In this document: in pieces, positions 19,301-26,810 of the stretch
Layout of the letters: the number at the start of each line of letters is the position of its first letter
How positions within the stretch are numbered: position 1 is the first letter of the stretch
NCBI RefSeq assembly: GCF_002632615.1
Contig: NZ_NITZ01000017.1
Coordinates: 47,699 to 111,698, forward strand
Direction: 5' to 3'
Source of the DNA: Xenorhabdus miraniensis
Lineage (GTDB): Bacteria > Pseudomonadota > Gammaproteobacteria > Enterobacterales > Enterobacteriaceae
DNA: 64,000 nucleotides
The notes under the pieces: model-generated
The model's input: the letters and a program-made list of their open reading frames with translations, nothing else
The model's database searches: none
What the model was told of the DNA's origin: nothing
Translations under genes and position numbers: made by a program

Positions 19301-19762
19301 TGCTGACCATTTTCTACAATCCTGAATAGGAATGATGTAATTTAATGGGGCAGGTAAAATCCGCTGTTGTCCATCTAAAGATAAAGTCGCCCTTAACATA
19401 GGGTGATATTCAATGATTTTGTTCAATGCGTTATTTAATGAATTGATATTTAATGATTTAATATCTAATTCAGTATAGAGGCAACTGGTTAACCCTCCCA
19501 GTTCCAGTCCGGGGTTACGCCCAATTAAATAAGCATATTGAATATCTGTTAATGGAAAATTTTCTGTCTCAATCGTATCGTCTTGTAGAGTTATAGGGAT
19601 GGTAATATTTATTAATGGTAATCTATTTTGAAGCATCCCATTAACCTGTTTTTTCAATTGGGGTAACTCTATTTCTAAATTTTTATTTTCTGGTTTATAT
19701 AATTCAGGAGAGGTAGAGATTTCTAATCCGGATTCTTGTAATGCCTGGAGAAAATTTTTCAT
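16358..19762 (-). CDS. NRPS Cy-A-PCP, dicysteine synthetase (HlmE-like)
   Basis: A 1134-residue single-module nonribosomal peptide synthetase. The N-terminal condensation-type domain (about 65-480) carries DMMFVDLHS, with D200, D205 and S208 matching the DxxxxDxxS of heterocyclisation domains. The adenylation domain (about 525-1030) has YVIFTSGSTGEPKG and RTGDLGRY; its pocket reads D-L-Y from FDLSVYD, then L-S and I-W, as in cysteine-activating domains, but with Asp in WDSVP where Asn is usual. The carrier domain has the phosphopantetheine Ser1081 in IGGDSL. There is no TE domain. Cy-A-PCP is the HlmE arrangement, used iteratively to join two cysteines. It is the first gene of the operon, with AAGGGATAATGC before the ATG. 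Confidence 0.93.
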   Translation of the reverse strand: MKNFLQALQESGLEISTSPELYKPENKNLEIELPQLKKQVNGMLQNRLPLINITIPITLQDDTIETENFPLTDIQYAYLIGRNPGLELGGLTSCLYTELDIKSLNINSLNNALNKIIEYHPMLRATLSLDGQQRILPAPLNYIIPIQDCRKWSAPEKDNMLENIRQEMETQLLPLDKAPTFDIRATIINDDITRLHVYFDMMFVDLHSIRLILRDWWKIYQGHELPILAANMNFHTYINSERYLQGQLQGLRDKAYWEQQLDTLPQPPELPLKTIPEMISSPAFKRYSRKIAAETLLALRQKAEAHKLTLETVLLGIYTEVLRQWSKHQTFTLTITQFGRRPYFDGIENVVGNFLQPMLLGIRGTKEESFHDRLVQIQTDLMMNRWHCSYNGVQVLRELTRRGHNNRAATAPVVFSNTLTANLDDVVTDIGWTDATQIYNSNQTPQVWLENQIVRVDGLVQINWNTVSELFPDDMVEAMLDTYLTLIATCAEDDSVWDTSASLVRLPASDLAEREKSNATDTAFDLKLLHEMILQAAAKFPHEIALIQGEKQVTYAEMVNKAIVIAQQLRTSAQIHPNDIVAVSLPQGPELVIGLLGVLMSGAAYVAIDPQLPAERRMNLLNRCSAKGIITGSTVFEHGELTGLLRINLDECPMHSAMETTHWSSMPSVQGLDDLAYVIFTSGSTGEPKGVMASHRNAANTVFDINHKFHVTEKDAVLSVAPAGFDLSVYDYFGLLGVGGKVIFSMPETANDPKIWLDMLIKHQITIWDSVPAPVKVLVDRNGSALSETKLRLILMSGDWIPVDLPERIRESLPDTAIISLGGATEGSIWSIHYPIKEIDKNWKSIPYGKPLANQTFHVLNNWLLPCPKWVTGELYIGGDGVTQGYLGDAEKTALRFITHPVTGERLYRTGDLGRYIADGLIEILGREDNQVKINGYRIELGEIEACLLSHENACHVVIDAPVHPKTGQRHIVSYVVPETVEILDAPSHFQDQLREIARKTLPSYMVPSYYVLLSHMPLTSNGKIDRKALPIPWSDTEEHSDAPVKPANEIEAKILKLWQAQLQHDDFDVTDGFFDIGGDSLHAVGLLSALRQEFNITPVGEQDIIEGLFMNSNIQSFSRIIETIVQSQAVNEL

Positions 19763-20880
19763 GCATTATCCCTTAGTATTTGATTGGTAAGTTGATTTAT
19801 GTTTTTTTGAAATTACTTTTTTCTCTGAAATAAAATAGCGCTGGGAATATGGTTGAATTTATTAACAAAGAATCCATTTGCTGTTCACCAATTTATTTTG
19901 GTGAAAATAAACATGATTTACTATCAAAATAATATATTGATTCATGAGCTTAAAATAAACGAGAAGCAATACATTGTTAGATGCCTCATGAATTTTAGTA
20001 AGGTGTTTAGTTTTATTTGTTGGTTTGCCTTTACGTAAAAATAACACTTTTATAACTAAATGTAATATCAAATAATAACATTTTATTAATGATTATTGTT
20101 ATATAAAACATACGGATACTGACCAAATTTAAGTTTGCAATAGAATAATAATTCCTGACGCCTCACAAACTTGCACAGCTTCTGTGGGAAAATTCGAGAT
20201 TTTTAGACAGCTCAATCGTCAGAAAAAGTATGAATTTTTTTATTCACTGTTTGTGTCTTACTTATGTTTTCCTTCCTTAATCTTATGTTAATAGACATTC
20301 TTTATTGAAACTGGTGATTATCCATTTCACCTGAATTTTTATTAAATTATTTTATTGAACACCTGTTTGTGGTTAATGGTTGTTCTCCTTGAAGACTAAA
20401 ACGTGTGGAGAAGGGCGTGACTCAAACTCGTAAAGAGCAATACTCATTATTATGTTGTTATTGCGTGATTTTTTGTATTTTGAATAGTTAATAAGTGAAA
20501 TCATCCTATCTCTATTGATTTTTTCTCTGGTTAAAGTTATTAAGTAGAATTTATCTTATTGATTTTTTTGAAAATTATATTTATCCAATATTGCTTAGAT
20601 AATTTTTGTGTCATTTATTTTGAGGATTTTAATAACTGATTGTTATTAATTGATAGCCTGTCCCTATCTTTCTGATAGGAAAAGATCTATTGATCTAACT
20701 ATAATATTCAATATAATAATTGAATTACGGGTATCGAGTATTCTGAGTTAGCGATTATCTTGTACATGGATTCATAAAACGAATGTTCCGATATTAAGTT
20801 AACAAATTTACATTCGTATACCCCACATTTTATTTATAAGCTGTGTTTAAGTAACTTGAAAATTTTGTTGAGGATTCAAT
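19763..20880. other. 1.1 kb AT-rich divergent region, no gene seen
   Basis: This separates the minus-strand NRPS operon from the plus-strand thioredoxin gene. The longest frames (for example 19853-20038) have no convincing ribosome site or protein-like composition. The sequence is strongly AT-rich with many runs of T and A. Promoters for both directions must lie here; I could not pick confident elements. No regulator gene (LuxR, TetR or SARP) lies here or elsewhere in the cluster. Confidence 0.6.
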
Positions 20881-21201
20881 ATGAGTACATTAATTGAATT
20901 AACTGAAGATAATTTTGAGCGTGTAGTCGGTACTAAAGGGGTCTGTGTTGTCAGATTCTGGGCACCATGGTGTGGCCCGTGTCGTGCGGTAGCACCAACG
21001 TTTAATCAGTTATCAATCGATATGAAAGATAGTGCCACTTTCGGGGAAATCAATATTGATGAAGCCTATAATATCACTATGAAATATGGCATTCGCAGCA
21101 TACCAACGACATTAGTATATAAAGATGGGCAGCCTGTAGATTCTCTTGTTGGCGTCGCTTCATTAACACAATTTAAGAATATGGTTTCTCAAAATTTGTA
21201 G
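20881..21201 (+). CDS. Cluster-associated thioredoxin
   Basis: A 106-residue thioredoxin with the WCGPC active site in VRFWAPWCGPCRAVAP and the cis-proline region GIRSIPTTLV. It lacks a signal peptide, so it is cytoplasmic. The sequence differs from E. coli TrxA in many surface positions, which suggests a second, pathway-dedicated copy. It is the first plus-strand gene opposite the NRPS operon and lies 101 bp upstream of a thioredoxin-reductase-like gene. Dithiolopyrrolones are disulfide prodrugs, so a thiol-disulfide pair next to the cluster could form the ring disulfide or reset redox stress in the producer (inference). Confidence 0.9.
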   Translation: MSTLIELTEDNFERVVGTKGVCVVRFWAPWCGPCRAVAPTFNQLSIDMKDSATFGEINIDEAYNITMKYGIRSIPTTLVYKDGQPVDSLVGVASLTQFKNMVSQNL

Positions 21202-21302
21202 TTCAAGTTGAGTTAAATTTGAGGGTTTGAGGAGCCTGCCTTACCTAACAGTCCAAACCAATATCATCATTTGCTTTTAATTGGTAAAACAAGGAGCATT
21301 TA

Positions 21303-22253
21303 ATGTCTGTTTATACGAAAGTATTAATTATAGGAACTGGCCCTGCTGGGTATACTGCGGCGATATATGCGGCTAGGGCAGGTTTTTCTCCTATTGTTGT
21401 CTCCGGTTTGGAACTGGGCGGGCAATTAATGAATACCACTGATGTTGAAAATTGGCCGGGAGAGCCGGGAGGGACAACAGGCCCTGAACTTATGTTAAGA
21501 ATGGATCAGCATGCGAAAGAATTTATTCCGGAAATAATTAATGACCACATAGTTTCAATTAATTTTGATGCCAAACCCTTCTTGGTTTCAGGGGAGAAAA
21601 ATGAATACCAAGCAGAAAGTATCATTATTGCAACAGGGTCAACTGCACGCTATTTGAATCTGCCTAATGAAAATAAATTACAGGGTAAAGGGCTCTCCTC
21701 CTGTGCGACTTGTGATGGTTTTTTCTTTAAAGGCCAAGATGTTGCAGTAATCGGGGGTGGCAATACTGCCGTTGAAGAAGCATTATATCTTGCTAATATA
21801 GCAAGGCGAGTTTTTCTGATTCATAGGCGAGCTGAACTAAGAGCTGAAAAAATCCTACAGGACAGACTGATGGCTAAAGTCAGTGAAGGTAAGATTGATA
21901 TACTCTGGAATACAGAAGTGAAAGGGTATATAGAATATCAGAATGAATTTAAAGGGCTCGCTTTAATAAATACATTTGATGATATCTTATTTGATCTTCC
22001 TATCAGTGGCTGTTTTATGGCGATAGGCCATGATCCGAATACAGGTTTTTTACAAAATAAATTAAAGCTGAATGATGGATATATTATTGTTAATGGCAAA
22101 TCTCATCATTTTGAAACAATGACATCAATCCCCGGGGTATTTGCAGCAGGAGATGTTGCTGATGACAAATATCGTCAGGCAATAACATCAGCAGGTTCAG
22201 GGTGCATGGCGGCACTTGATGCAGGAAAATGGTTACAGTTTAATAAATTATAA
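21303..22253 (+). CDS. Thioredoxin-reductase-like dithiol oxidase (HlmI-like)
   Basis: A 316-residue FAD/NAD(P)-binding protein of the thioredoxin reductase family. The FAD motif GTGPAGYTAAIYAARAG is at the N-terminus, the redox pair C134-A-T-C137 lies in SSCATCDGFF, the nucleotide-binding motif GGGNTAVEEALYL follows, and the C-terminal FAD contact is GVFAAGDVADDKYRQ. The family includes both true thioredoxin reductases and HlmI/GliT-type oxidases that make the disulfide in holomycin or gliotoxin and protect the producer. I favour HlmI because of the cluster context, but the neighbouring thioredoxin means a reductase role is also possible. AAGGAGCATTTA precedes the ATG. Confidence 0.85.
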   Translation: MSVYTKVLIIGTGPAGYTAAIYAARAGFSPIVVSGLELGGQLMNTTDVENWPGEPGGTTGPELMLRMDQHAKEFIPEIINDHIVSINFDAKPFLVSGEKNEYQAESIIIATGSTARYLNLPNENKLQGKGLSSCATCDGFFFKGQDVAVIGGGNTAVEEALYLANIARRVFLIHRRAELRAEKILQDRLMAKVSEGKIDILWNTEVKGYIEYQNEFKGLALINTFDDILFDLPISGCFMAIGHDPNTGFLQNKLKLNDGYIIVNGKSHHFETMTSIPGVFAAGDVADDKYRQAITSAGSGCMAALDAGKWLQFNKL

Positions 22254-22313
22254 TATTATTAGTTCATTAAGGCCATTCAGTGTCTCTCTTCATCAATTAA
22301 TCTGCGCATTTCT

Positions 22314-22333
22314 GCCAGTATGTAAATACTGGC
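22314..22333 (+). terminator. Hairpin after the TrxR-like gene
   Basis: Arms GCCAGTAT and ATACTGGC around a 4-base loop, 60 bp past the stop and followed by a short T-rich run. It may partly separate the thioredoxin pair from the two exporter genes. Confidence 0.5.
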
Positions 22334-22552
22334 TTTTATCATTAATATGGTTGTTCATATGGATTGGCACTTTCCCTTATATCTCCCTTGAAGGACAAGG
22401 CATTACACACTGGATAAGGAATAAAGCGGTATAGATTGTTTATCGTTGACTAAAATTTCAAGCCAGACTAATCTATCAATCAATAATTACATTGAATGCT
22501 TTAATGAAAACATTGTGCCTCATGCCGCTTTTATAGAACAGGAGTTTTTATA

Positions 22553-23989
22553 ATGTCGCCTAACAACATATCCTCTACAAGCAACGATACATCACAGATA
22601 AAACCCCATTCAAATCAGCGTCTGGCGTTTATGGTTCTAGCAATCGTACAGTGTATTCTTATTTTCACGATTGCAATCGTTACAGTTCCACTTCCAAAAA
22701 TCGCGATAGAATTCAATCTCACATCTGCTGATCTGCTTCTTGTTCTTGCTGCTTACGGACTCCCATTCAGTGGCTTACTATTGTTTGGCGGGCGGCTGGC
22801 CGATAGGTTTCAGGGACGACGGATGTTTGCCATTGGCTTATTCATCTTCGGTATATCTTCTGTGATTGCAGGTTTCTCTCCTACTTTTGAAATGCTCGTT
22901 GCCATGCGATTTACTCAAGGGATAGGTGGAGCCTTAACAGCGCCGGCTGCAATGGCTGTACTACGTGCTTTATTCCCGGAACCCAATGCCTTTGCCAGAG
23001 CAATGGCTACATGGGGAGGGGTTTCCGTTTTGGGTGCTGTCTTAGGATTTGTCATCTCTGGTGTAGTAACAACATGGGTTTCCTGGCGATGGATGTTCGC
23101 CGTACCTGTCCTTGTGTCAGTCATAGGTTTGCTCAGCACCCGCAGTCTACTTCCAGCCGGAATTGATGAGTCTCACCAGCATCGGTCGAAATTAGACCTG
23201 ATTGGTGCAATATTCGCTACGTTCGGTATTTCCTTAAGTAGTTATGGCTTGATATTAACTGGCGATCATCCGTGGACATCGTCAGTGGTATTGCTCCCAC
23301 TACTGATTGGTCTTGGCTCATTAGTTGCCTTTGCTGTGCTCGAACGTTTCGTCCGTGACCCACTCCTTCCTCCCGGGTTTATTTTCGAGCGGAACCGAAT
23401 CACAGGACTATTTGGCATGTTTCTGGCGGCCGTAGGCTCGGGCGTTGTCAACTTCGTTTTATCCCTCTACTTACAACAAGAACTGGGATGGACACCACTC
23501 ATGACAGCCGGCGCATTCCTGCCGTTCGCAGTCGCGCTCATCGTGACCGGACAAATGACAACACCTTTAGTTGGTCGCATGGGGGCTGCACGGGTGACAA
23601 GCCTGGGGTTATTTATCGCTGCCATCGGACTTGGATTGTTGGTCGGTATTGACAAAAACACAACTTACGTCGTGGGATTACTGCCCAGCCTGGTTCTTGT
23701 CGCAATAGGTATTTCACTGGCTTTTTCAGGCTCTGCGGTACTTTCCACAATGAATGTTCCACAACATCAGGCGGGTCTGGCTGGTGGGGTCATGAACACA
23801 GCCATGGAGCTCGGCCCGACTGTAGGGCTGGCAGGATTAATGGCTGTGGCTGCAACACAAGTAGAGATCATTGATGGTTATGTATGGGCGTTCGGAACTG
23901 CCGCCGTTATTTATGTCATTGCAGCACTATTGGCGATTTTACTCACAAACCGTAATCATGTTGCATTAGGGAAACCTCACCATGAATAA
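22553..23989 (+). CDS. MFS exporter, 14-helix DHA2 type
   Basis: A 478-residue drug:H+ antiporter of the DHA2 (EmrB/QacA-like) group. It shows about 14 hydrophobic helices, the loop 2-3 motif GGRLADRFQGRRMF, the helix 5 antiporter motif region GGVSVLGAVLGFVISG, and a first helix typical of actinobacterial-style exporters (VTVPLPKIAIEFNL). The likely role is efflux of the cluster product and thus self-resistance; an MFS exporter (HlmH) is standard in dithiolopyrrolone clusters. An AGGAG ribosome site precedes the ATG. The coding sequence looks more GC-rich than its surroundings. Its stop overlaps the next transporter gene by 8 bp. Confidence 0.88.
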   Translation: MSPNNISSTSNDTSQIKPHSNQRLAFMVLAIVQCILIFTIAIVTVPLPKIAIEFNLTSADLLLVLAAYGLPFSGLLLFGGRLADRFQGRRMFAIGLFIFGISSVIAGFSPTFEMLVAMRFTQGIGGALTAPAAMAVLRALFPEPNAFARAMATWGGVSVLGAVLGFVISGVVTTWVSWRWMFAVPVLVSVIGLLSTRSLLPAGIDESHQHRSKLDLIGAIFATFGISLSSYGLILTGDHPWTSSVVLLPLLIGLGSLVAFAVLERFVRDPLLPPGFIFERNRITGLFGMFLAAVGSGVVNFVLSLYLQQELGWTPLMTAGAFLPFAVALIVTGQMTTPLVGRMGAARVTSLGLFIAAIGLGLLVGIDKNTTYVVGLLPSLVLVAIGISLAFSGSAVLSTMNVPQHQAGLAGGVMNTAMELGPTVGLAGLMAVAATQVEIIDGYVWAFGTAAVIYVIAALLAILLTNRNHVALGKPHHE

Positions 23990-25214
23990 CATTCAATCAG
24001 AGGAAAAAAGCCCGAAAGCCTCATCGGGAATAGCACCACCAATGCAAAAGCAGCGTGATATACCTGCCTCCATTTATTTGCTCGGGTTGACTATATTCGT
24101 ACTCACTACCTCTGAGTTTATGGTTGTCGGTATGATGCCATCGTTAACCGGCGTGTTTGGAGTCACTGTTGCAGATATTGGCTACCTGATTTCACTCTAC
24201 GCTATCGGCATGGTTGTCGGTGGGCCGATACTGACAGCATTATTTGTCACGTTACGGGTTCCCAACAAGCAGGCACTACTTTGGCTACTGGCTCTCTACA
24301 GTGTTGGCGGCATTATAGCTGCAACGGCAGGGAGTTATCAGTCGATGGCTATTGCCCGCGTTATCACTGGCGTTGCCGGCTCTGCCTGTATCGGTATCTC
24401 TTTGGCGATTTGTGGTGAAGTCGCCAGAACAGAAATGCGGGGAAGAGCCTCATCAATTGTACTCAGTGGCATGATGCTGGCGACTGTTTTAGGCGTACCC
24501 GCAGCAACCGTTATTGATCAGAACATGGGCTGGCGTTTGAGTTTTTGGTTGGTTGTTATATTCACTGTCATTTGTGCTTTGATTATATGGGCGCTGGTGC
24601 CTGCTTCACGTAATACTTCGGATATTCGTATTGGCGATCAACTTACATCGTTTCGAAATGGAAAACTTTGGGCAGCTTATGCGTCAAGTGCACTTATCAT
24701 CGGAGCATCTTACGCAGCTTTCAGCTACATTTCAGCAATTTTGACTGAAGTTACAGGATTATTGCCGGCCATCGTGCCTATTATACTCGGCCTTTATGGT
24801 GCAGCGAATGTCATTGGCAACACGATTACCGGCCGTTTTGCTGATAAGCATACTTTCGCAGTACTGACCATCGGGATTAGCATTCTGGCTATATCGTTAC
24901 TGATATTTGCGTTTTTTCCAGAAAGTCGCTACATAAGTGTCATTGCCTTTTTAGTGATTGGTCTTGTGGGGGTTCCCATGAGTCCAGCAATGATTGCACG
25001 TGTTATGCGCGTGGCAAATGCAGGTCCTTTGGTCAATAGTGTCCATGTCTCCATTATTAACAGTGGGCTGGCATTTATCGCATGGGCAGGGGGATTAAGT
25101 ATTGGTGCAGGATATGGGCTTATATCACCATTATGGATCGGCCTGATTCTGGCTATCTTTGCCTTGCTTTCACTCACACCACTTAGTGTTAGGATTTCAA
25201 TGAAGTCATCTTAA
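23982..25214 (+). CDS. MFS exporter, 12-helix DHA1 type
   Basis: A 410-residue drug:H+ antiporter of the DHA1 group (AraJ/CmlA/YdhP-like), with about 12 helices. The start LTIFVLTTSEFMVVGMMPSL and loop 2-3 region (VTLRVPNKQALL) are typical of arabinose-efflux-like permeases. It overlaps the upstream exporter gene by 8 bp, so the two are co-translated. Two different MFS pumps in tandem could export different forms of the product, or one may take up a precursor; the sequence does not say. A hairpin follows at 25256-25288. Confidence 0.86.
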   Translation: MNNIQSEEKSPKASSGIAPPMQKQRDIPASIYLLGLTIFVLTTSEFMVVGMMPSLTGVFGVTVADIGYLISLYAIGMVVGGPILTALFVTLRVPNKQALLWLLALYSVGGIIAATAGSYQSMAIARVITGVAGSACIGISLAICGEVARTEMRGRASSIVLSGMMLATVLGVPAATVIDQNMGWRLSFWLVVIFTVICALIIWALVPASRNTSDIRIGDQLTSFRNGKLWAAYASSALIIGASYAAFSYISAILTEVTGLLPAIVPIILGLYGAANVIGNTITGRFADKHTFAVLTIGISILAISLLIFAFFPESRYISVIAFLVIGLVGVPMSPAMIARVMRVANAGPLVNSVHVSIINSGLAFIAWAGGLSIGAGYGLISPLWIGLILAIFALLSLTPLSVRISMKSS

Positions 25215-25255
25215 ATGAATGAATAGAGAGGCGATAAATAAGTATCTTACAAGAT

Positions 25256-25288
25256 AATAGCGCTGGTGTTCACAAATACAGCGCTATT
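25256..25288. terminator. Hairpin ending the exporter operon
   Basis: Perfect 10 bp arms (AATAGCGCTG and CAGCGCTATT) with a 13-base loop, about 40 bp after the exporter stop and before a convergent gene. It can work in both directions. Confidence 0.6.
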
Positions 25289-25342
25289 TACTAAAAAACT
25301 TCAGTTTTTGTTTCATGAGGTTAAAAATCAACAACAGTATCA

Positions 25343-26401
25343 CTACCTACCATCTTTCCAAACTTTAAGAATAATAGTATTACTGTGTGACCCAACACTG
25401 GCGAATGAATCATCAGGAAGATCAATCCACCTGGCATTTAAGCTATTCATTAGATTTCTAAACTCCTTTGATTTCCTACGGTTACGAAATTCTGTACCCG
25501 GTGACATAATAGAAACGAGTAAACCGTCACTCTTGAGAAATTTCAGGGCATGTATTACATGGTCGATATCTCTTTCCCCCTCAAAAGGAGGATTCATGAT
25601 TATTCGGTCATATAGCTCTTTTTGGTCAGGTTCAACCAAGATAAAATCTGCATTTATAACGTGTCGGAAAAGATGAGTATTATCTAGTTCTGTACATCTT
25701 TCTGTATGTACTTCAATACAATCAACAATACCACCGGCGTATACAGCAAACTTAGCAAGGTTTCCTAACCCTGCACTTGGTTCAAGCACAGTTAAACGAT
25801 GAGGGGCTGGAGTATGAACAATTTCAGCCTCTGCAACAATCCGATGTGCAACTTCGATTGGGGTTGGGAAAAAGCCGTAATTAGTTGCAAGGTCTAATAC
25901 TGGTTCGTACAATCCACGACTTTCGTCCAGGTTGGTACCTTCCAAATTTAGTTCCCCATAATAATCACTTAAAATACGTATAACCTCTTTAACTAAATCT
26001 TCCCGCTTGAACCAAAAATAACATTCTTTCTTTTCATTGACATATCCAGAAAGGTATTCTGAATCAATGTGTATCTTTACATCTGTTTGTTCATTATTCT
26101 CTGTACTAATCAAAGCATCAATAATGCTAAATCGGCTCTTATCGGATATATTCTTTCCATCTAAAAGTGAAAAGATCATCTCAATATCTTCTAATAACTG
26201 TCTAATATCTGAAGTGATTTTCTCTTCATTTCTCACTTCGAAGATATTTTGTATGTAAATACTATCTCCAAAAACCCAGCCATCATGTGCTCTGAATCGT
26301 CTGTCGAAACGAGAAAAACTGTGAGCCACTGCTCTTTTGAAAGCGGTTCCGTCTTCTTCAGAGAGGTAATTAATTCTTTTGTCAGAAAAAAAGTTATTCA
26401 T
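25343..26401 (-). CDS. Orphan N6-adenine DNA methyltransferase-like protein
   Basis: A 352-residue protein with a class I SAM-dependent methyltransferase domain in its C-terminal half. The AdoMet motif VLEPSAGLGNLAKF is at ~205-218 and the amino-methyltransferase catalytic motif NPPF is in IIMNPPFEGERD. The N-terminal ~180 residues are a domain I do not recognise, containing FFPTPIEVAHRIV just before the SAM domain. NPPF identifies N6-adenine (or amino-group) methylation. No restriction endonuclease or specificity subunit lies nearby, so it is an orphan. Similar genes travel on prophages and integrative elements. It converges with the exporter operon. Confidence 0.82.
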   Translation of the reverse strand: MNNFFSDKRINYLSEEDGTAFKRAVAHSFSRFDRRFRAHDGWVFGDSIYIQNIFEVRNEEKITSDIRQLLEDIEMIFSLLDGKNISDKSRFSIIDALISTENNEQTDVKIHIDSEYLSGYVNEKKECYFWFKREDLVKEVIRILSDYYGELNLEGTNLDESRGLYEPVLDLATNYGFFPTPIEVAHRIVAEAEIVHTPAPHRLTVLEPSAGLGNLAKFAVYAGGIVDCIEVHTERCTELDNTHLFRHVINADFILVEPDQKELYDRIIMNPPFEGERDIDHVIHALKFLKSDGLLVSIMSPGTEFRNRRKSKEFRNLMNSLNARWIDLPDDSFASVGSHSNTIILKVWKDGR

Positions 26402-26810
26402 AAATTTCCCCTATCTCGGTGTATTGATCAAAACGATTAACTTTTATTTTATTAACATCATTAAATGAATTCATTTAATGATGTTTCGTTTTGGTAGTAT
26501 CTGTCATTTTGTTCGTTAGCAAGTTTCATATATAAAATTTTGTTTATAAATACTAATTTAACTTTATTTTCATGAAGTTAAAAATAATTCACATTTATGA
26601 AAATATCAGATTGACAGAAATTGGATGACGCACATATTATTCAAATTTTAAATTGAATGATTTTTTGTTTAGTTGGTGTAGAGGTTGATGTAGAAATAGT
26701 TATTAAAAGAAATAATTCTCAAAAGGCGATTCATTGCGTGGTTATACAAAACACATAAATAATTTTGCTTTTTCAAACCCTCCGGGGAAAATCTATAAAG
26801 GAGCAATACC
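26402..26810. other. AT-rich divergent intergenic region
   Basis: About 410 bp between the divergent methyltransferase and FAD oxidoreductase genes. It is AT-rich and contains a short near-palindrome around 26455-26485 (TTAACATCATTAAATGAATT and ATTTAATGATG). No RNA gene or ORF of note is visible; promoters for both neighbours presumably lie here. Confidence 0.5.

Noticed and set aside
19853..20038. Plus-strand 61-codon frame in the divergent region, considered as a small regulator
   Set aside because: No HTH or other motif, no ribosome site, and codon content follows the local AT bias.
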